A DNA stretch of 64,000 nt from Manihot esculenta (Eukaryota > Streptophyta > Magnoliopsida > Malpighiales > Euphorbiaceae): positions 9,681,155-9,745,154 of the forward strand of contig NC_035169.2 of NCBI RefSeq assembly GCF_001659605.2, written 5' to 3'. Below, piece after piece: positions 44,380 to 55,628 of this stretch. Numbering within the stretch: the first letter of the stretch is position 1; each line of letters opens with the position of its first letter. The translations under genes and the position numbers were made by a program. Below the pieces are notes generated by a model. The model was not told the DNA's origin. It ran no database searches and saw nothing but the letters and a program-made list of their open reading frames with translations.

Positions 44380-46296
44380 CCTTGTCTCTGCAGTCCAAGG
44401 TAGCACCATGAGTAGAGAGCCAATCCATCCCTAGAATGACGTCAAAATCAGTCAAATCTAGAATTACAAGGTCGGCTGGAAGGCACCTATCGTCAACTAT
44501 AATTGGGCTAAACCGGCAGACTATCTCTGCCACAGATGGATCACATTTGGGCCCATTGACCCAAAGAGGACACTCTAGCCTGGAAGCTATCAAATTCAAA
44601 CTATCTACGACTCTCAGAGAAACAAAAGAATGAGAGGCGCTAGGATCCATAAGAGCATACACATCAGAACACCCAATAGTGAGTTTACTTGATACCACTG
44701 TGTTTGATGTGTTGGCCTCCTGCTGTATCATGGTGAAGATCCGTGCTGGAGCTGAAGGACCTTCGCCTTGAAAACCTGCTGAAGAAGAGACTGTCCCTCT
44801 CCCTTGACCTCGCCCTCTGCCCTGAGATGTGGCTAAAGCTGCTGGTTGAGCTACGCTGCCAAAATTCGTCTGTTGGGACTGTGTCATCCTAGTTGCATTG
44901 GGACACTCACGTGCCATGTGCCCCTCTTGTCTACATCTGTAACAAGCTGTAGTCCCCAACCAAAAAAGCCCTTTGTGCGGCTTACCGCACCTCACACATC
45001 CAAAGCTGTCTGAACCAGAGCTTGAACTACTACCCATTCCCAGACCAGACCTCAATATGTTCCAGAACTTGTTCTTCTTTGTCTTTTTAGTGGATCTATT
45101 CCATTTTTTACTTCCCATGGCTGCTGCACTCAGAGAAGAGAGATCAAATCTTCCTGTACTCAAGATTTTGAAACCCGAGGAATGTGCCACCTGTTGCTTT
45201 ACTGTTCCCTAAATGATAGTACTAGCCTCCATTTTTCTGGCTGCATCCACTATAGTGTGGAAACTCTCTCTCTCTCTGCTGCTAAGATCAAGGAGGAATA
45301 TCTAGAGTGGAGTCTCATGGTATACCTCTTAGCCTTCTTCTGGTCAGTATCATAAGTTTGACCCACAAACTGAAGCAATTCTAGAAATTTATCTATATAT
45401 TCGTCCACACTCATATCTTCCATCTGCCTCAACTGCTCAAACTATATTACCTTCAATTCCCTCGAACTGTCTGGAAAGGCCCATCCTACAAACTCATTAG
45501 CAAACTGTTCCCAAGATAAGCCGTGCAGTTTTGGGTCCATATAATTCTTGAACCACTCCTTTGCCTTCTTGCACTTTAGAGTGAACCCTGCCATCTGAAT
45601 GGCTCTGCTGTCACTGGCCCCTAACTCATCAGCTATCATCTTCACTGCTTTGATGTATTCAAACGGGTCATCCCTCTCTTTATACTTTGGAGCATCCAAC
45701 TTCAGGTAATTTGTCATTTTGACTTTGCTCCCTGCTGATGGGTTAGGTTTGGGTGGTTGAGCTTCAGGAATTACTGGCTCTGCTGGGGGAGGAGGTAGTG
45801 CAGCACTCCCTGGATTAGGGTTTGCTGGATTCTGGTAATAAAATGAAGGTGAAAACATAGGGTAAAGTGGATATAGTGGGTAGTAGGGAGGATAGGGCAT
45901 ATGTGAGGGGTACGAGTGATAGCTAGAGTAATCTGATGTGCCTCCCATCGGATATCCGGGTCCCTATGGGTAAGGTTGGTACTGAGGTGGATCGGCAAAT
46001 CCCGAGGCCTGGGCGCCTCCTTCAGATTCTCCCATACCCTTTCCTCCAAAACTCACCCCCAGACTTCCATCTCTCCTTTGATCATCTCCTACTGTTTCCC
46101 TGATATTTGCAGACATCCTTCCCGGATATGTTCTTTTTCTGTTTACATCAAAGGACCTTCTAGGGTCCCTTGACGTTTCACCTCTGTTGGTCCTACTCGA
46201 TCGTGCTCTTGACGGAGCAGTAGGAGGAAGGGCATTCATATCCTCATTTTCAGGTGGAACTCCAGTCAACCGTGCAGATCGACGTGAGCCTCGCAT
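44380..46296 (-). pseudogene. Element A gag and protease, with stops
   Basis: The gag start [19 protein letters not shown] (ATG 46296-46294) is followed by stops near 45964, 45442 and 45210. Pieces are [17 protein letters not shown] (45948 onward), capsid KAKEWFKNYMDPKLHGLSWE, knuckles CVRCGKPHKG (its last Cys is altered: GLFWLG) and [15 protein letters not shown], and protease YALMDPSASHSFVS with D-P-S where D has D-P-G. The frame reaches [15 protein letters not shown] and is cut at 44379 by element D; the same codons continue at 39252. Confidence 0.85.
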
Positions 46297-46304
46297 CTTG
46301 TCTT

Positions 46305-48248
46305 CTGAAAGCAACATTCATCATATAGACATTAGCACCACATGGTTCATATGGATACACATGAACTCACACCATACATAACATAACAAGAATGCACATG
46401 CATACAATCATGGCATCACGCATCATCATACTTTCATCAAGACAGGACGCTACATCCTATCCTAGTGGACATGATTTTTCCTAATGTGCTTGCCCTCTAT
46501 AACATCTATGAGCCCAACACTCTATGTCCGACCATATGAACCTAGGGCTCTGATACCACTCTGTAACGACTCAGAAACTGGACCGCTACCGGCGCTAGGG
46601 TTCAGATCGACTTAAGGTCGCCAGAGCCCGTAGCAAGCCCACTATACTTCCTGTTGTACCTAATAAAATTCCATATATGATCACACAATATGACAAAAAT
46701 ATAAATATTCCATGAACCAAAGCTTGACCGGTGCATGTATTAAACTGAAAATATAAACTCATACTAGAGCCCTCATCAAATGCTCCAGTATAGTAAACAT
46801 CACATGCCTCAAGCTTAGTTAACACATAACCCATAATTAAAACTTTTACATAAGAATCATGTAAATATGGATTACAAGGATAAAAACTAAGGCAAAGCAC
46901 ACTTAAAAAACCATAAAATAATACATGTTCATATCTATGCTATTACAAAAAGCTATACCAGCAACTCAGTTGACTTCCCCGAACTAACTCTGACCCTGCA
47001 AACCTGGAGTTAGGGGAAAGGGATAAGCTACAAGAGCCTAGTGAGCAGAACCTAAAAATAGTTTAATAAACATATGATCGAATGAAATGCGTCAGAACAC
47101 AAACAATTCATATCAAGATGGATTTGTCACCAGTAACCCTCTACAAATTCCAATAGTGCCCGGCCCACGACGGGTGCTCCTCAGGACTTCCTCTTGAACA
47201 TATCATAATATATCCATAATGCCAAAAGCGTAGAATGGGCAACCCTGGTCTTTCCCTTACATAGTGCCAGGGGCATAGAATGGGCAGCCTTGGTCTTTAC
47301 ATATCCATCATAACATATCATACTCGATGGCTAGTGGATCATCCAACATCCATCCACATCAACAGTAAATTATGCAATGCATCATATTCGTGATTTCTAA
47401 TGCAAACAACCTAATATATATACATGGCATTCGTGATGCATGAGCATGCTTAAGAAGTTTAATTTCTTTAAAATAACAGGTCAGTTCAATTCTACTCTCC
47501 TCTGGCTGATGCTCACCTAAAACTGAAGCAGTTATCTCACTGCAGGCCTCTACGGTCTCCCAAGACCGATCATAGATGACTCAAATGAGGGACTAGACAT
47601 AACTTTTACAAAACTCTAGCAACTCCCCAACAAACCCCTAAAAACATAACAGAACATACATAGACAACAAGCAGAAGAAGGCTGGGCAGGGGACTTTTGG
47701 CGACAAGTTCGACGGCCGAAGGTCCCTCACAGATTTGAAAGTCACTAACTTTCGGGGGCAAGTTTGGCAACCTAAACCCTTCAGAGATCCGAAAGTCAAT
47801 AACTTTCGGAGGCAGGTTCGGCGGCTTAAAGCACCACACAGATCCGAAGGTTGGAACCTTCGGCGGCAGGTTAGGCGGCCAAAAGGCTACCTCCACAAGC
47901 AGGTTCGGCGCCCGAACCTTGCTTCGGCGCCCGAAACTTGCTTCGACGGCCGAACCTGGATTATCCAGCAAGGCAGAACCCGATTCTGCCCTAAGCTCAT
48001 AGCCACCAAAAGCTTCGATTCTCACACACACATATCAAAAACAACCATACATACTCAACACACATAAGGGATATCTAAAACTTGCCTAATCCCCATCATG
48101 CATCATCTACAACTCAAAAGAAAACATTTATCATCAAAACTAATACTAACCCTAAAACTTTAGGTTTAATCCAAAAAACATGCATTAACAACCCTTAAGC
48201 CCCTTTAAAACTTTCAGTAACATAAGAAAAGCAAAGATTTGAACTTAC
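46305..48248 (-). other. Predicted leader intron of element A (1944 bp)
   Basis: Minus strand: donor CTCCAAGAG|GTAAGTTC (intron starts at 48248, in the 5' LTR), acceptor TTGCTTTCAG|AAGACAAG (ends at 46305), gag ATG at 46296. The primer site GCTCTGATACCA on the plus strand (46547-46558) lies inside the intron. Confidence 0.6.
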
Positions 48249-48715
48249 CTCTTGGAGACACAAAGGTGACAGCCACCCAAACTTGGAGATGAGGAAAAAT
48301 GATCTCCGGAGGTCTCCAAGGTTTAAAACTCTAGATTTGAACTCAAATCTTCAAAAACAAGAGAAATCTCATGAATTCTTAGAGAAATTTGAAGAAATCT
48401 CAGTAAGAACATTAAGGGAAGGGTACGAATTTACCTCTACCTGAAAATGGAGAAAAAGCTCCCTTATTTTCGAGTTGAAGGCCTCTTATAGGTGGCTGGA
48501 GAAACCATCTTCGGCGGTCGAACTTGAAGGTTCGGCAGCCGAACCTGGGGATTCCTTTAAAACTCTTTTCTTTCTTTTAACACAAAACCAAAAATCATTT
48601 TATGAAAACTTTATTTTACCCTTCTAGAGAGATTCCAGCTTTGAAATTTCGGTTTTCAATGGAGATTCCGTCAGAAAATTGGAATTCCGACGCCGGAATT
48701 TAGCTGGGTATTAAA
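46562..48715 (-). repeat. 5' LTR of element A (2154 bp)
   Basis: It starts TGTAACGACTCAGAAACTGG on the plus strand and ends TAGCTGGGTATTAAA, where the usual TTACA has one change. GCC-type clusters lie at 47695-47960 and 48510-48545. TATA-like TATAAGAG lies at 48483-48490 (minus). It lacks the 608-bp duplication of its 3' partner. Confidence 0.9.
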
Positions 48716-49786
48716 AAATCTGTCATCGTCATCCACTTCTTCCTCACATTCAACCACATTAATCTGTCGACGATTAGTATTAACTCCTCTACGTTCTGAA
48801 TAATTATTCGATCGATGACCAGGTTGCCTGTAGCGGTAACATATGTCTTCCATTGGCTTCTAATAAGGATTGGTGCTGCTTCCTTTATCTGTTATAATGG
48901 TGATTGCCTTTCCTTTACTGTCTCTCCTTTCTTCCATAGTATTCTGAGGAATGCTAGAATTTACAACCTTAGAAGGTTGCCCGCTGTAATTGCCTCTATA
49001 CTGTTGCATTCTTGTCAAACCAGAATTTCTATAATTAAAATTTCGGTTGTACTGCTGCCATGGCTGCCAATCAATACACTCTTCTGCCCTTTTTGCCATC
49101 TCGATGGTGTCTGCCAAAATGAAAATCGCAGCTACTCCCATCATACAACGAATTTCCTGATTCAAGCCCCTCTAATAATGAGCAACCTGCTGGGCTTCGT
49201 TCTCACAGTTTTCACACCTCGCCTGCAACCTCAAAAACTCCTCTGTATATTCATCCACCTTTCAGTTCCCTTATACACAGTCATGATACCGGTTATACAA
49301 AACTTGAGCATGATCGTTAGGCAAGAACCGTTGTTCAATCATCTGCTTCATCAACACCCAGTTTCGTATGGATTCCAGCCTCCTCCGATAGCGTTCGTTT
49401 TGAATCGAATTTCACCAGGCTACTGCACCCCTTTTTAACTTATAGGCCACAATAAAAATCTTGCAATCCTCTTCCACGTTCATAACTTCGAAGAAACGTT
49501 CAACCTTTGCTAGCCAATCAAGAATAGATTCCACATCCAACGAACTAGAAAAGTTTTGAAGGTCTATCTTGATCTTGTAACTTTCGTGATAATTTTGTTG
49601 GTGATTTTCAGGCACAAGATTGGCGACCATAGGATTGGCGGCCATAGGATTGGTGACTGGCTGGGGGTGTGCAGCGGCGGCGGGTTGGTGGATTCCTTAT
49701 TGCAGGGTCAGCTGTCTGATCATCTCTCTCAATTCTGCCAAAGATACCTCAATCGCATTAAGTCGCGCCTCTTAGTTATCTGCCAT
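48716..49786 (-). pseudogene. Element H gag, broken
   Basis: Minus strand: the ATG at 49786 is followed by NAIEVSLAELREMIRQLTLQ and a stop, then YHESYKIKIDLQNFSSSLDV, ILDWLAKVERFFEVMNVEED and FIVAYKLKRGAVAW (capsid). KVDEYTEEFLRLQARCENCE and LNQEIRCMMG follow, and near the end CYRYRQPGHRSNNYSER is a damaged zinc knuckle in which the second and last Cys are Tyr. The acidic tail EEEVDDDDRFF is cut by element A. Confidence 0.8.
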
Positions 49787-49812
49787 GGTCAAACTTTGCT
49801 CTGATAACAATC

Positions 49813-50215
49813 TGATAAAGGACTAATTAGACTCATTCAGAAGTTTTAACCAATATCGTTTAGTTAAGACGATATAAGAGAAAAAATAGGCTGAAAGACG
49901 AACAATCTTATTAAAATTCTTTAAAGATTGTAAATGGAGTTTCTAATAGCCAAAGGAGGCTATTTATAATAAAAAAAAACCTAATATGTAAAATTAAAAA
50001 ATATTTAAAAAATAATTAAAATACAAAATTAATCCCCTAAACGGTAGAATTTTCATATCGAATTTTGTGACAGGCCTATGGCTATTGTCACACTTTTGAA
50101 AGTCGTGTGCCTCGAAATTTCTTTTCGAAAAGCTATCGTGAGTCTCTATTGGACTTCGGCAGCAAAAGTTAGACCCGTTTTAAGTATGTCATACAGTCCA
50201 AGACTAGTTATTCTG
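49813..50215 (-). repeat. 5' LTR of element H (49813-50090) plus an adjoining pol-end fragment
   Basis: 49813-50090 matches the H 3' LTR. The primer-site remnant (GCTCTGATAACA, 49798-49809) lies on the gag side. On the outer side, instead of plain host DNA, 50091-50215 repeats the segment that normally lies between LTR and the end of pol. So the outer end looks like part of a second H copy (tandem or recombined array), as also seen at 21973-22501. Confidence 0.65.
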
Positions 50216-50400
50216 TGTAATATACTTATATACTTATATTTCTTCTCTCTTTTATATTTGTATTTTTACTTTAGCAATTTTATTCAAATAAAATATAAAA
50301 TGCATATTTTTCTTTCTAATTTTAGACGCAGAGAACTTTGCAAAATTTAAGTTTCAATAGAACAATATAATTTGGATTATATTCCATACTTCTAATTCAA
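50216..50400. repeat. Continuation of the degenerate 240-290 bp tandem repeat
   Basis: TTTATATTTGTATTTTTACT, TTTCTAATTTTAGA.GCAGAG and AACTTTGCAAAATTTAAG resemble the unit pattern at 21000-21972. This marks the right side of the site into which the retrotransposon nest was inserted. Confidence 0.5.
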
Positions 50401-51088
50401 AAAATTCAGAATATCAACCGACTTTTACTTAAAAATTATAAGTCAAACAATGTATTTTGCCAAAATGATATATATATATATATATATAATAATTTGTTAT
50501 TTATGTTTATGTAGCAATGGCTCTGTGGGGATTTCAATTGGGAGGAGGCTTGAGGGACTTGACAGGGGTAGACTTATGGTGGTTGGAGTCGACAACTCCC
50601 GAGTAAAACTGGTAAGAACATCTTGATTGGAAGTGCAAGGAGCTGCTGACGTATTCATCAAGGATGTTTCCGATCTAAGTGATATACTTATATTAGCGCA
50701 AATACATAAATTGACCTCTGACCTTTATATAAAAGTTAGATGTCATTTTGAATTTCTTATAATTACTATAAATGTTTTTTTTAAATGGAATTATTATAAT
50801 TATTTAAATATTAAATTTTAGAAAAATTTATTTTTGAATCTCTTAATTATAACATAATTAACGGATTTATTCATTTATTTTTAAAACTCAATATTTTTAT
50901 TTCTGAAATTTAATTCTATCGAAATCTAAGATCTTTCCGTAAAAAATTTTTATTAAGTTAATGATTTACCCCGTAAAAAATTTTTATTAAGTTAATGATT
51001 TAATGATCAAAGAAAGAAAAAATTAAATATAATTTAAAAATATCCTTATGAATAATAAAATGAAAAAATTACTATTTAATCTATATAG
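50401..51088. other. AT-rich DNA with a (TA)n run; no gene recognised
   Basis: A (TA)n microsatellite lies at 50468-50489. 50510-50700 has more even composition but no domain in any frame. A direct repeat of about 40 bp (CCGTAAAAAATTTTTATTAAGTTAATGATT) occurs twice around 50935-51000. Confidence 0.4.
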
Positions 51089-51422
51089 TATGGAGAAACT
51101 CGTTAATTAATCTTTCGATTTTAAAAAATACATTAACGTTTTTGACATTTTAAAAGTCTACTGATTAGTCATTATGTTAATTTTATAGGTATTTTAGATT
51201 ACTAGTTAGTCTCTATAGTTTTGAAAAATTTATTAGTTGATCCCTCAAATTATTAAAAAAATTACTAATTAGTCCTTTCATATTATAGGTATTTTAGATT
51301 TTTTTTTATAATACTTAACGACTAAAATTAACAAAATGACTAACTAGTAGTCTTTTTAAAATATCAATGACATTTTAATACATTTTTTAAAATCGAGAAA
51401 TCAACTAGTGAATTTCTCCATA
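51089..51422. mobile_element. Inverted-repeat MITE, 334 bp, arms about 120 bp
   Basis: The left arm begins TATGGAGAAACTCGTTAATT and the right arm ends with AACTAGTGAATTTCTCCATA. Internal blocks CGATTTTAAAAAATACATTA and GACTACTAGTTAGTCATTTTG pair between the arms. No coding capacity. Superfamily not assigned. Confidence 0.75.
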
Positions 51423-51599
51423 CCATAAGATTTAAGTAATAGTTTTCCCTGATAAAATTTCCTTCTATCCAGATTCTCAGATTTATTCCATCTACTTTCC
51501 ACGCTCTCTTCATTATTCATGTCTAATCCATACCCGAAACTACAAAATTTATATATTAAAAATGCATTTTGTAGTAATTGAGAATGAAATGGAGGATCG

Positions 51600-52160
51600 A
51601 TCAATGACACGAGTGACCGACAATGCAAGTAGCAAGTGACGCGAGTGGTCGGAGACGCAAGCAGTGAGCAGCGAGCAATACAAGTGGATGGAGATGAGAG
51701 CAGTGAGCGACATAAATGGTTGGAGACGTAAGCAACGAGCAATGTAAGTTGTTGGAGACGCGATCAACGAGCGATGCAAGTAGCAAGTGACGCGAGTGGT
51801 TGGAGACGCAAGCAGTGAGCAGTGAGCAGCAAGCAGCGAGCGATACAAGTGGATGGAGGTGAGAGCAGTGAACGACATAAATAGTTGGAGACGTAAGCAA
51901 TGAGCGACATAAATGGTTGGAGACATAAGCAACGAGCGATGTAAGTTGTTGAAGACGCGATCAACGAGCGATGCAAGTGGCTGAAAATACGAGCAATGAG
52001 CAACGCGAGTTGTTGGAGATCAATGAGCGGTGTGAGTAGTTAAAGATGCAAGGAATGAGTGACGCGAATGAGAGGCACTATCGAGTGGCAAGCAACGACA
52101 ACAACTAGGAACTTGAGTAGCGGACAATTGAAGTAGTGAACAACGAGCAGTGATCTCCAG
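51600..52160. repeat. Minisatellite of about 33-bp units with a 151-bp higher-order repeat
   Basis: Variants of GCAAGTGGTTGGAGACGCGA followed by GCAACGAGCGA recur throughout. The longer block TGCAAGTAGCAAGTGACGCG occurs at about 51624 and 51775. Several long minus-strand frames here are by-products of the repeat. Confidence 0.8.
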
Positions 52161-53124
52161 CAAGCGGCATTACAAAAATAATTTCTATTAAATTTTTATT
52201 TTTATTTTTATTTTTAATAATTTAAATTTATATATTTTAATTTTTATTATATTTCTTGAGTCTGAATCTTGAATTTATTAAAATTTTTATTTATTTGTGG
52301 AAATTGAGTTTGAGATTTTCTTTCTTAAATTTTGATGGAATTAAATTTCATAGACTTGGGTTCAAAAAATCTATTAATTATATTATATCTCATAGATAAA
52401 AAAGTATTTTTTTTCCTTGATTTTTATTATATTTATCTAGTTTGAATATTGAATTTATTGAAATTTTTATTTATTTATAGATATTGAATTTGAAATTTTT
52501 ATTTTCTTACTTTGATTTGTAAATGAATTTTGTTGATTGATTTTTTGAGAGATGGACTTATAAATTTATAAAAATTAAACTTCAGTGACTAAATTATTGG
52601 ATTATAAAAAGAGTGTTTCGGTCATTTTTTCTGTAATTAATGGTATTTTTTGACGGAATTAAATTTTAGATATTAAAATATAAAATTTTAAAAATAAAGA
52701 TATAAATTTCTTAATTATATTATACTTCAAAAATAAAATTTTCTTTTACAAATTTTATAAAAATATAACTATTAAATCGGTAAACTTTATAAATCGTCAT
52801 CATTTAATCTATGAAAATGGAGAGTTTGTGCAGCTTATGTATGAATATGGTGGTTAAATAGTTATGCATTTATAAAAACTGGATTTTCAATATAAGTCTT
52901 TTTATAAAAATCTCACAGGTTAAAAAATGAATTCAGCAAATGATATTGTAACTTTTTACTTGATTTTTGGGCTTTCTGGAGCAAAAATATTTTAAGGACC
53001 AAACTGTTCAGTTTTAGCTCTTAATTTTATTATTTTTTTATAAACAGGAGATCGAAATAGTAGGGACTCAAATCTATCATGCAAGTCATATATATTTTAA
53101 TAAATCGTTCTAATATTTAAACTA
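52161..53124. other. AT-rich intergenic DNA, no gene recognised
   Basis: Very AT-rich with many short related strings (TTTTATTATATTT..TGAGT.TGAAT.TTGAATTTATT), perhaps old repeats. No coding or structural feature can be supported. Confidence 0.4.
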
Positions 53125-53132
53125 GGAAGGAT

Positions 53133-53264
53133 CAGGGGCGGAGGGAAGGTACGGCAAGGGGTACGTGCCGTACCGGCAACCGAAAAATGCTTTGAAGGGA
53201 GATGAAGGTGTCGCAGCGGCGCAGCTGGTACTCTACCAAAGAGAAGCTCCTGACTCCGTCACTG
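53133..53264. mobile_element. hAT-type MITE, 132 bp, with 8-bp target duplication
   Basis: It starts CAGGGGCGGAGGGAAGG and ends CTGACTCCGTCACTG, imperfect inverted termini of the CAGGGGCGGA type used by plant hAT elements. Flanks are GGAAGGAT (53125-53132) and AGAAGGAT (53265-53272), seven of eight bases alike. Inside, GGTACGTGCCGTACC is itself palindromic. Confidence 0.75.
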
Positions 53265-53272
53265 AGAAGGAT

Positions 53273-55628
53273 GATTAGTTTACTGTTAAATTTGAATTTG
53301 ATCTAACTCTCATCAAAATATTATTTTTAAAAATTAATTCAAAGAAAGATGAATATTTAAACTCTTATAAAAGGGTACAAAAATAATTGACGATATTAGA
53401 ATTTAATATATTTATAAAAAATTTAATATTAATTGGAAACTCTAGTATATATTAAATTTAAATTTAATTTAATTTATTTAAAAATTAATTAAGAGAAATG
53501 AATATATAAAATTTTTATAAAAATATATTATTTATATTTCGAACGGATGTATGATTGTTCGTGGCTTTTTTAGACAACATAAACTTGTGAGTTATTTCTA
53601 GTAGTTGAGCCTCGCAACAACGGCTTTGAATGTGGAAGTTGGCATATATCGAGCCAAAAGAGACTACTGGTCCAGTTGAAAGCGTTGCTGCTAAATGCTA
53701 ATTGCTACTGTTGCTACTATCTTATCAAACTGTGAATGTAAGTACTGCCAGTGACATGTTACTCTCATCATTAATACTAAGGCCTCACAACCCATTAAAT
53801 TTATTTTAATATCAAGGTTTGTTTTTTTGTTTCACTTTATTTCCATCACATACGCAATGCATATGAACTAAATCTATACTTTACTAAGTGCATACGTTTA
53901 ATTGCAGAAATCAAATATTTACAAGTTGATTATTTTAAAAATTTATTTTAAAAAGAGAGATTAGAGTTTGATTTGTATAAAAAATACGTCGAGTCAAATA
54001 AATTTTTTTATCGAGTATACATATAATTTAAGAAATATAATATTTATATAAGAAAAAATATTGATTAAATTTGATTTACAAGTGAATTTATATAAATTAG
54101 ACGTACATGATCTAGATTTAAGCAAGAATGACTCGCAAATCGAAGCGTATGGCGAGCAAGAAAGCACCGTTAATGGACTCCACAACCATCTGATTCTCCC
54201 CTTCCTCATGTACCGAAAGAAAGTGACCACTTACCATTTAGTACTGAACTGTTTAATAGCTCTCGTAGAAATGAAGGGCACAGTCACATGTAGATAAAAG
54301 AAGTGTGCCTTTCTCTTTGTCCTGAGTGATACAAGGACAATCATAAAAGCATTGACGAGAAAGAGAAAAGGACCTCTCACCCCTTCATCCACTCATTTTG
54401 TTTATTGAATCAAGCAAAACCGACTATATAAAAAAAAAAAAAAAAAAAAAAATTGTTGTGGTTTGAAATGATTCATTTTATAAAAAAAATTCAAATAAAT
54501 TATTATACAATTATATAAAATTTTTTAAAATATTTTTTAAACTAAGAAAATTTAATAAAAATATTTTTTTTTATAAAAGTGTTCCCCTTCCCAACCACCA
54601 AGCTACAACCTACCAACTAAAATAAAAGGAATATATTTTATATGTGCATATATATATCACTTTGGTAACCTTGTGCTTCTAGTTAATATCAATGACTCAT
54701 AAAAACAATTAGCATATTTGATATTGGGATTTCAATTTATTTAATAAATATATTTTAAATATTATTAAAATAATTTTAAAAAATATTTATCTATTTCAAA
54801 ATTTTTATACTTAGATTAAATTCAACTTAAAATTATTACTTTTAAATTAAATCATAAAGAAATACAAGTCGATTCTATTTTCAATACTTGAAATCTGGCG
54901 CAAGTCAACGAACAGCATACCCGTTCCAAAATGTTATACTTATATTTTGAAAAAGTTATTATCAAATCCTGAATTTTTTAGAAATTAAAAACTTTCACTC
55001 TATTTTAAAATTACTCAATTAAAATATTTTTATATTTTTTATTAACTTGAACTATTTAGTTATTTATTAAATAAGTCTTAATCAACTTGTTTTAATATTG
55101 ATTGGAGCGATTAAATAGTATAAATGTATAAAATTTTATTAACTAAATATAATACGTGTAATTAAAATTATAGAAATTAAATAATATAAACATTCTAGAC
55201 AACCTAACAGTATTTTAAATGAAGAATTAAAAAATTAGAATTTATTAAATACGAGGATATTTTAATTGAGTTATTATAAAATAGGGGCAAATTGATGAAT
55301 TTTCTAAAATCTCAGGAACTTAAGAGTAATTCATCCTTTTATTTTTCATATTCTTTTCAAAGCAGCTGGGAAGAGGCCACAGGGGAATTGATGGAGAATT
55401 TTAGTTAAAAATAGCTGCTCAATTCTAGTATTTTACAGTATGGAACCTTTGATACAATGCCACCTTTAGAACAAACTCAACAATCATTAATATTCAAGCC
55501 TTAAACATGAAATCAATCATGAAAATCACGAAATTGAACCTAGAAAATAAAAATCTAATGCAAATAGAAGCCATAGGGTTCCTTCTACACTTGGAAGTCT
55601 TAGTAGCAAATACTGCAGAATCTTGTTA
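53273..55628. other. Intergenic DNA and 3' side of the sterol reductase gene
   Basis: AT-rich, with a 23-base A run (54430-54452). 53590-53780 and 54090-54420 have more balanced composition but no recognised coding sequence. The 3' untranslated part of the minus-strand gene should lie directly below 55629, probably within 55430-55628. Confidence 0.4.

Larger units (their letters stand above)
26222..48715 (-). mobile_element. Element A: chromodomain-bearing Ty3/gypsy retrotransposon (Tekay/Del-like), host to elements B, C and D
   Basis: A has a 3' LTR (26222-28911), integrase (29011-30450), RNase H/RT (33429-33923), RT (38350-39252), protease/gag (44380-46296), primer site (46547-46558) and 5' LTR (46562-48715). 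The flanking 5-mers are AGATC (26217-26221) and AAATC (48716-48720), a target duplication with one change. Inside A, B entered plus-oriented at 30452, C at 33929 with perfect GATTC, and D minus-oriented at 44379. Without guests A would be around 10 kb. Stops in gag and pol, an altered protease triplet and a lost integrase Glu make it inactive. Confidence 0.88.
22569..50090 (-). mobile_element. Element H: Ty3/gypsy LTR retrotransposon with short LTRs, split by element A
   Basis: The minus-strand order is 5' LTR (49813-50090), primer site, gag (48716-49786), [element A, 26222-48715], protease/RT/RNase H (24276-26216), integrase (22929-24275) and 3' LTR (22569-22851). Gag stops at an acidic linker on one side of A and the coding sequence resumes in the protease region on the other side. 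With A removed H would be about 5 kb. Many stops and frameshifts make it dead. The clade is uncertain: it is chromovirus-like in RT and integrase, but I see no chromodomain. Confidence 0.8.

Noticed and set aside
51401..52003. Minus-strand frames rich in SLLASPT/THIARC-like repeats
   Set aside because: Products of the minisatellite at 51600-52160, with no start context or conservation.
54061..54297. Plus frame of 78 codons
   Set aside because: No recognisable domain, repeat or neighbouring exon to support it.
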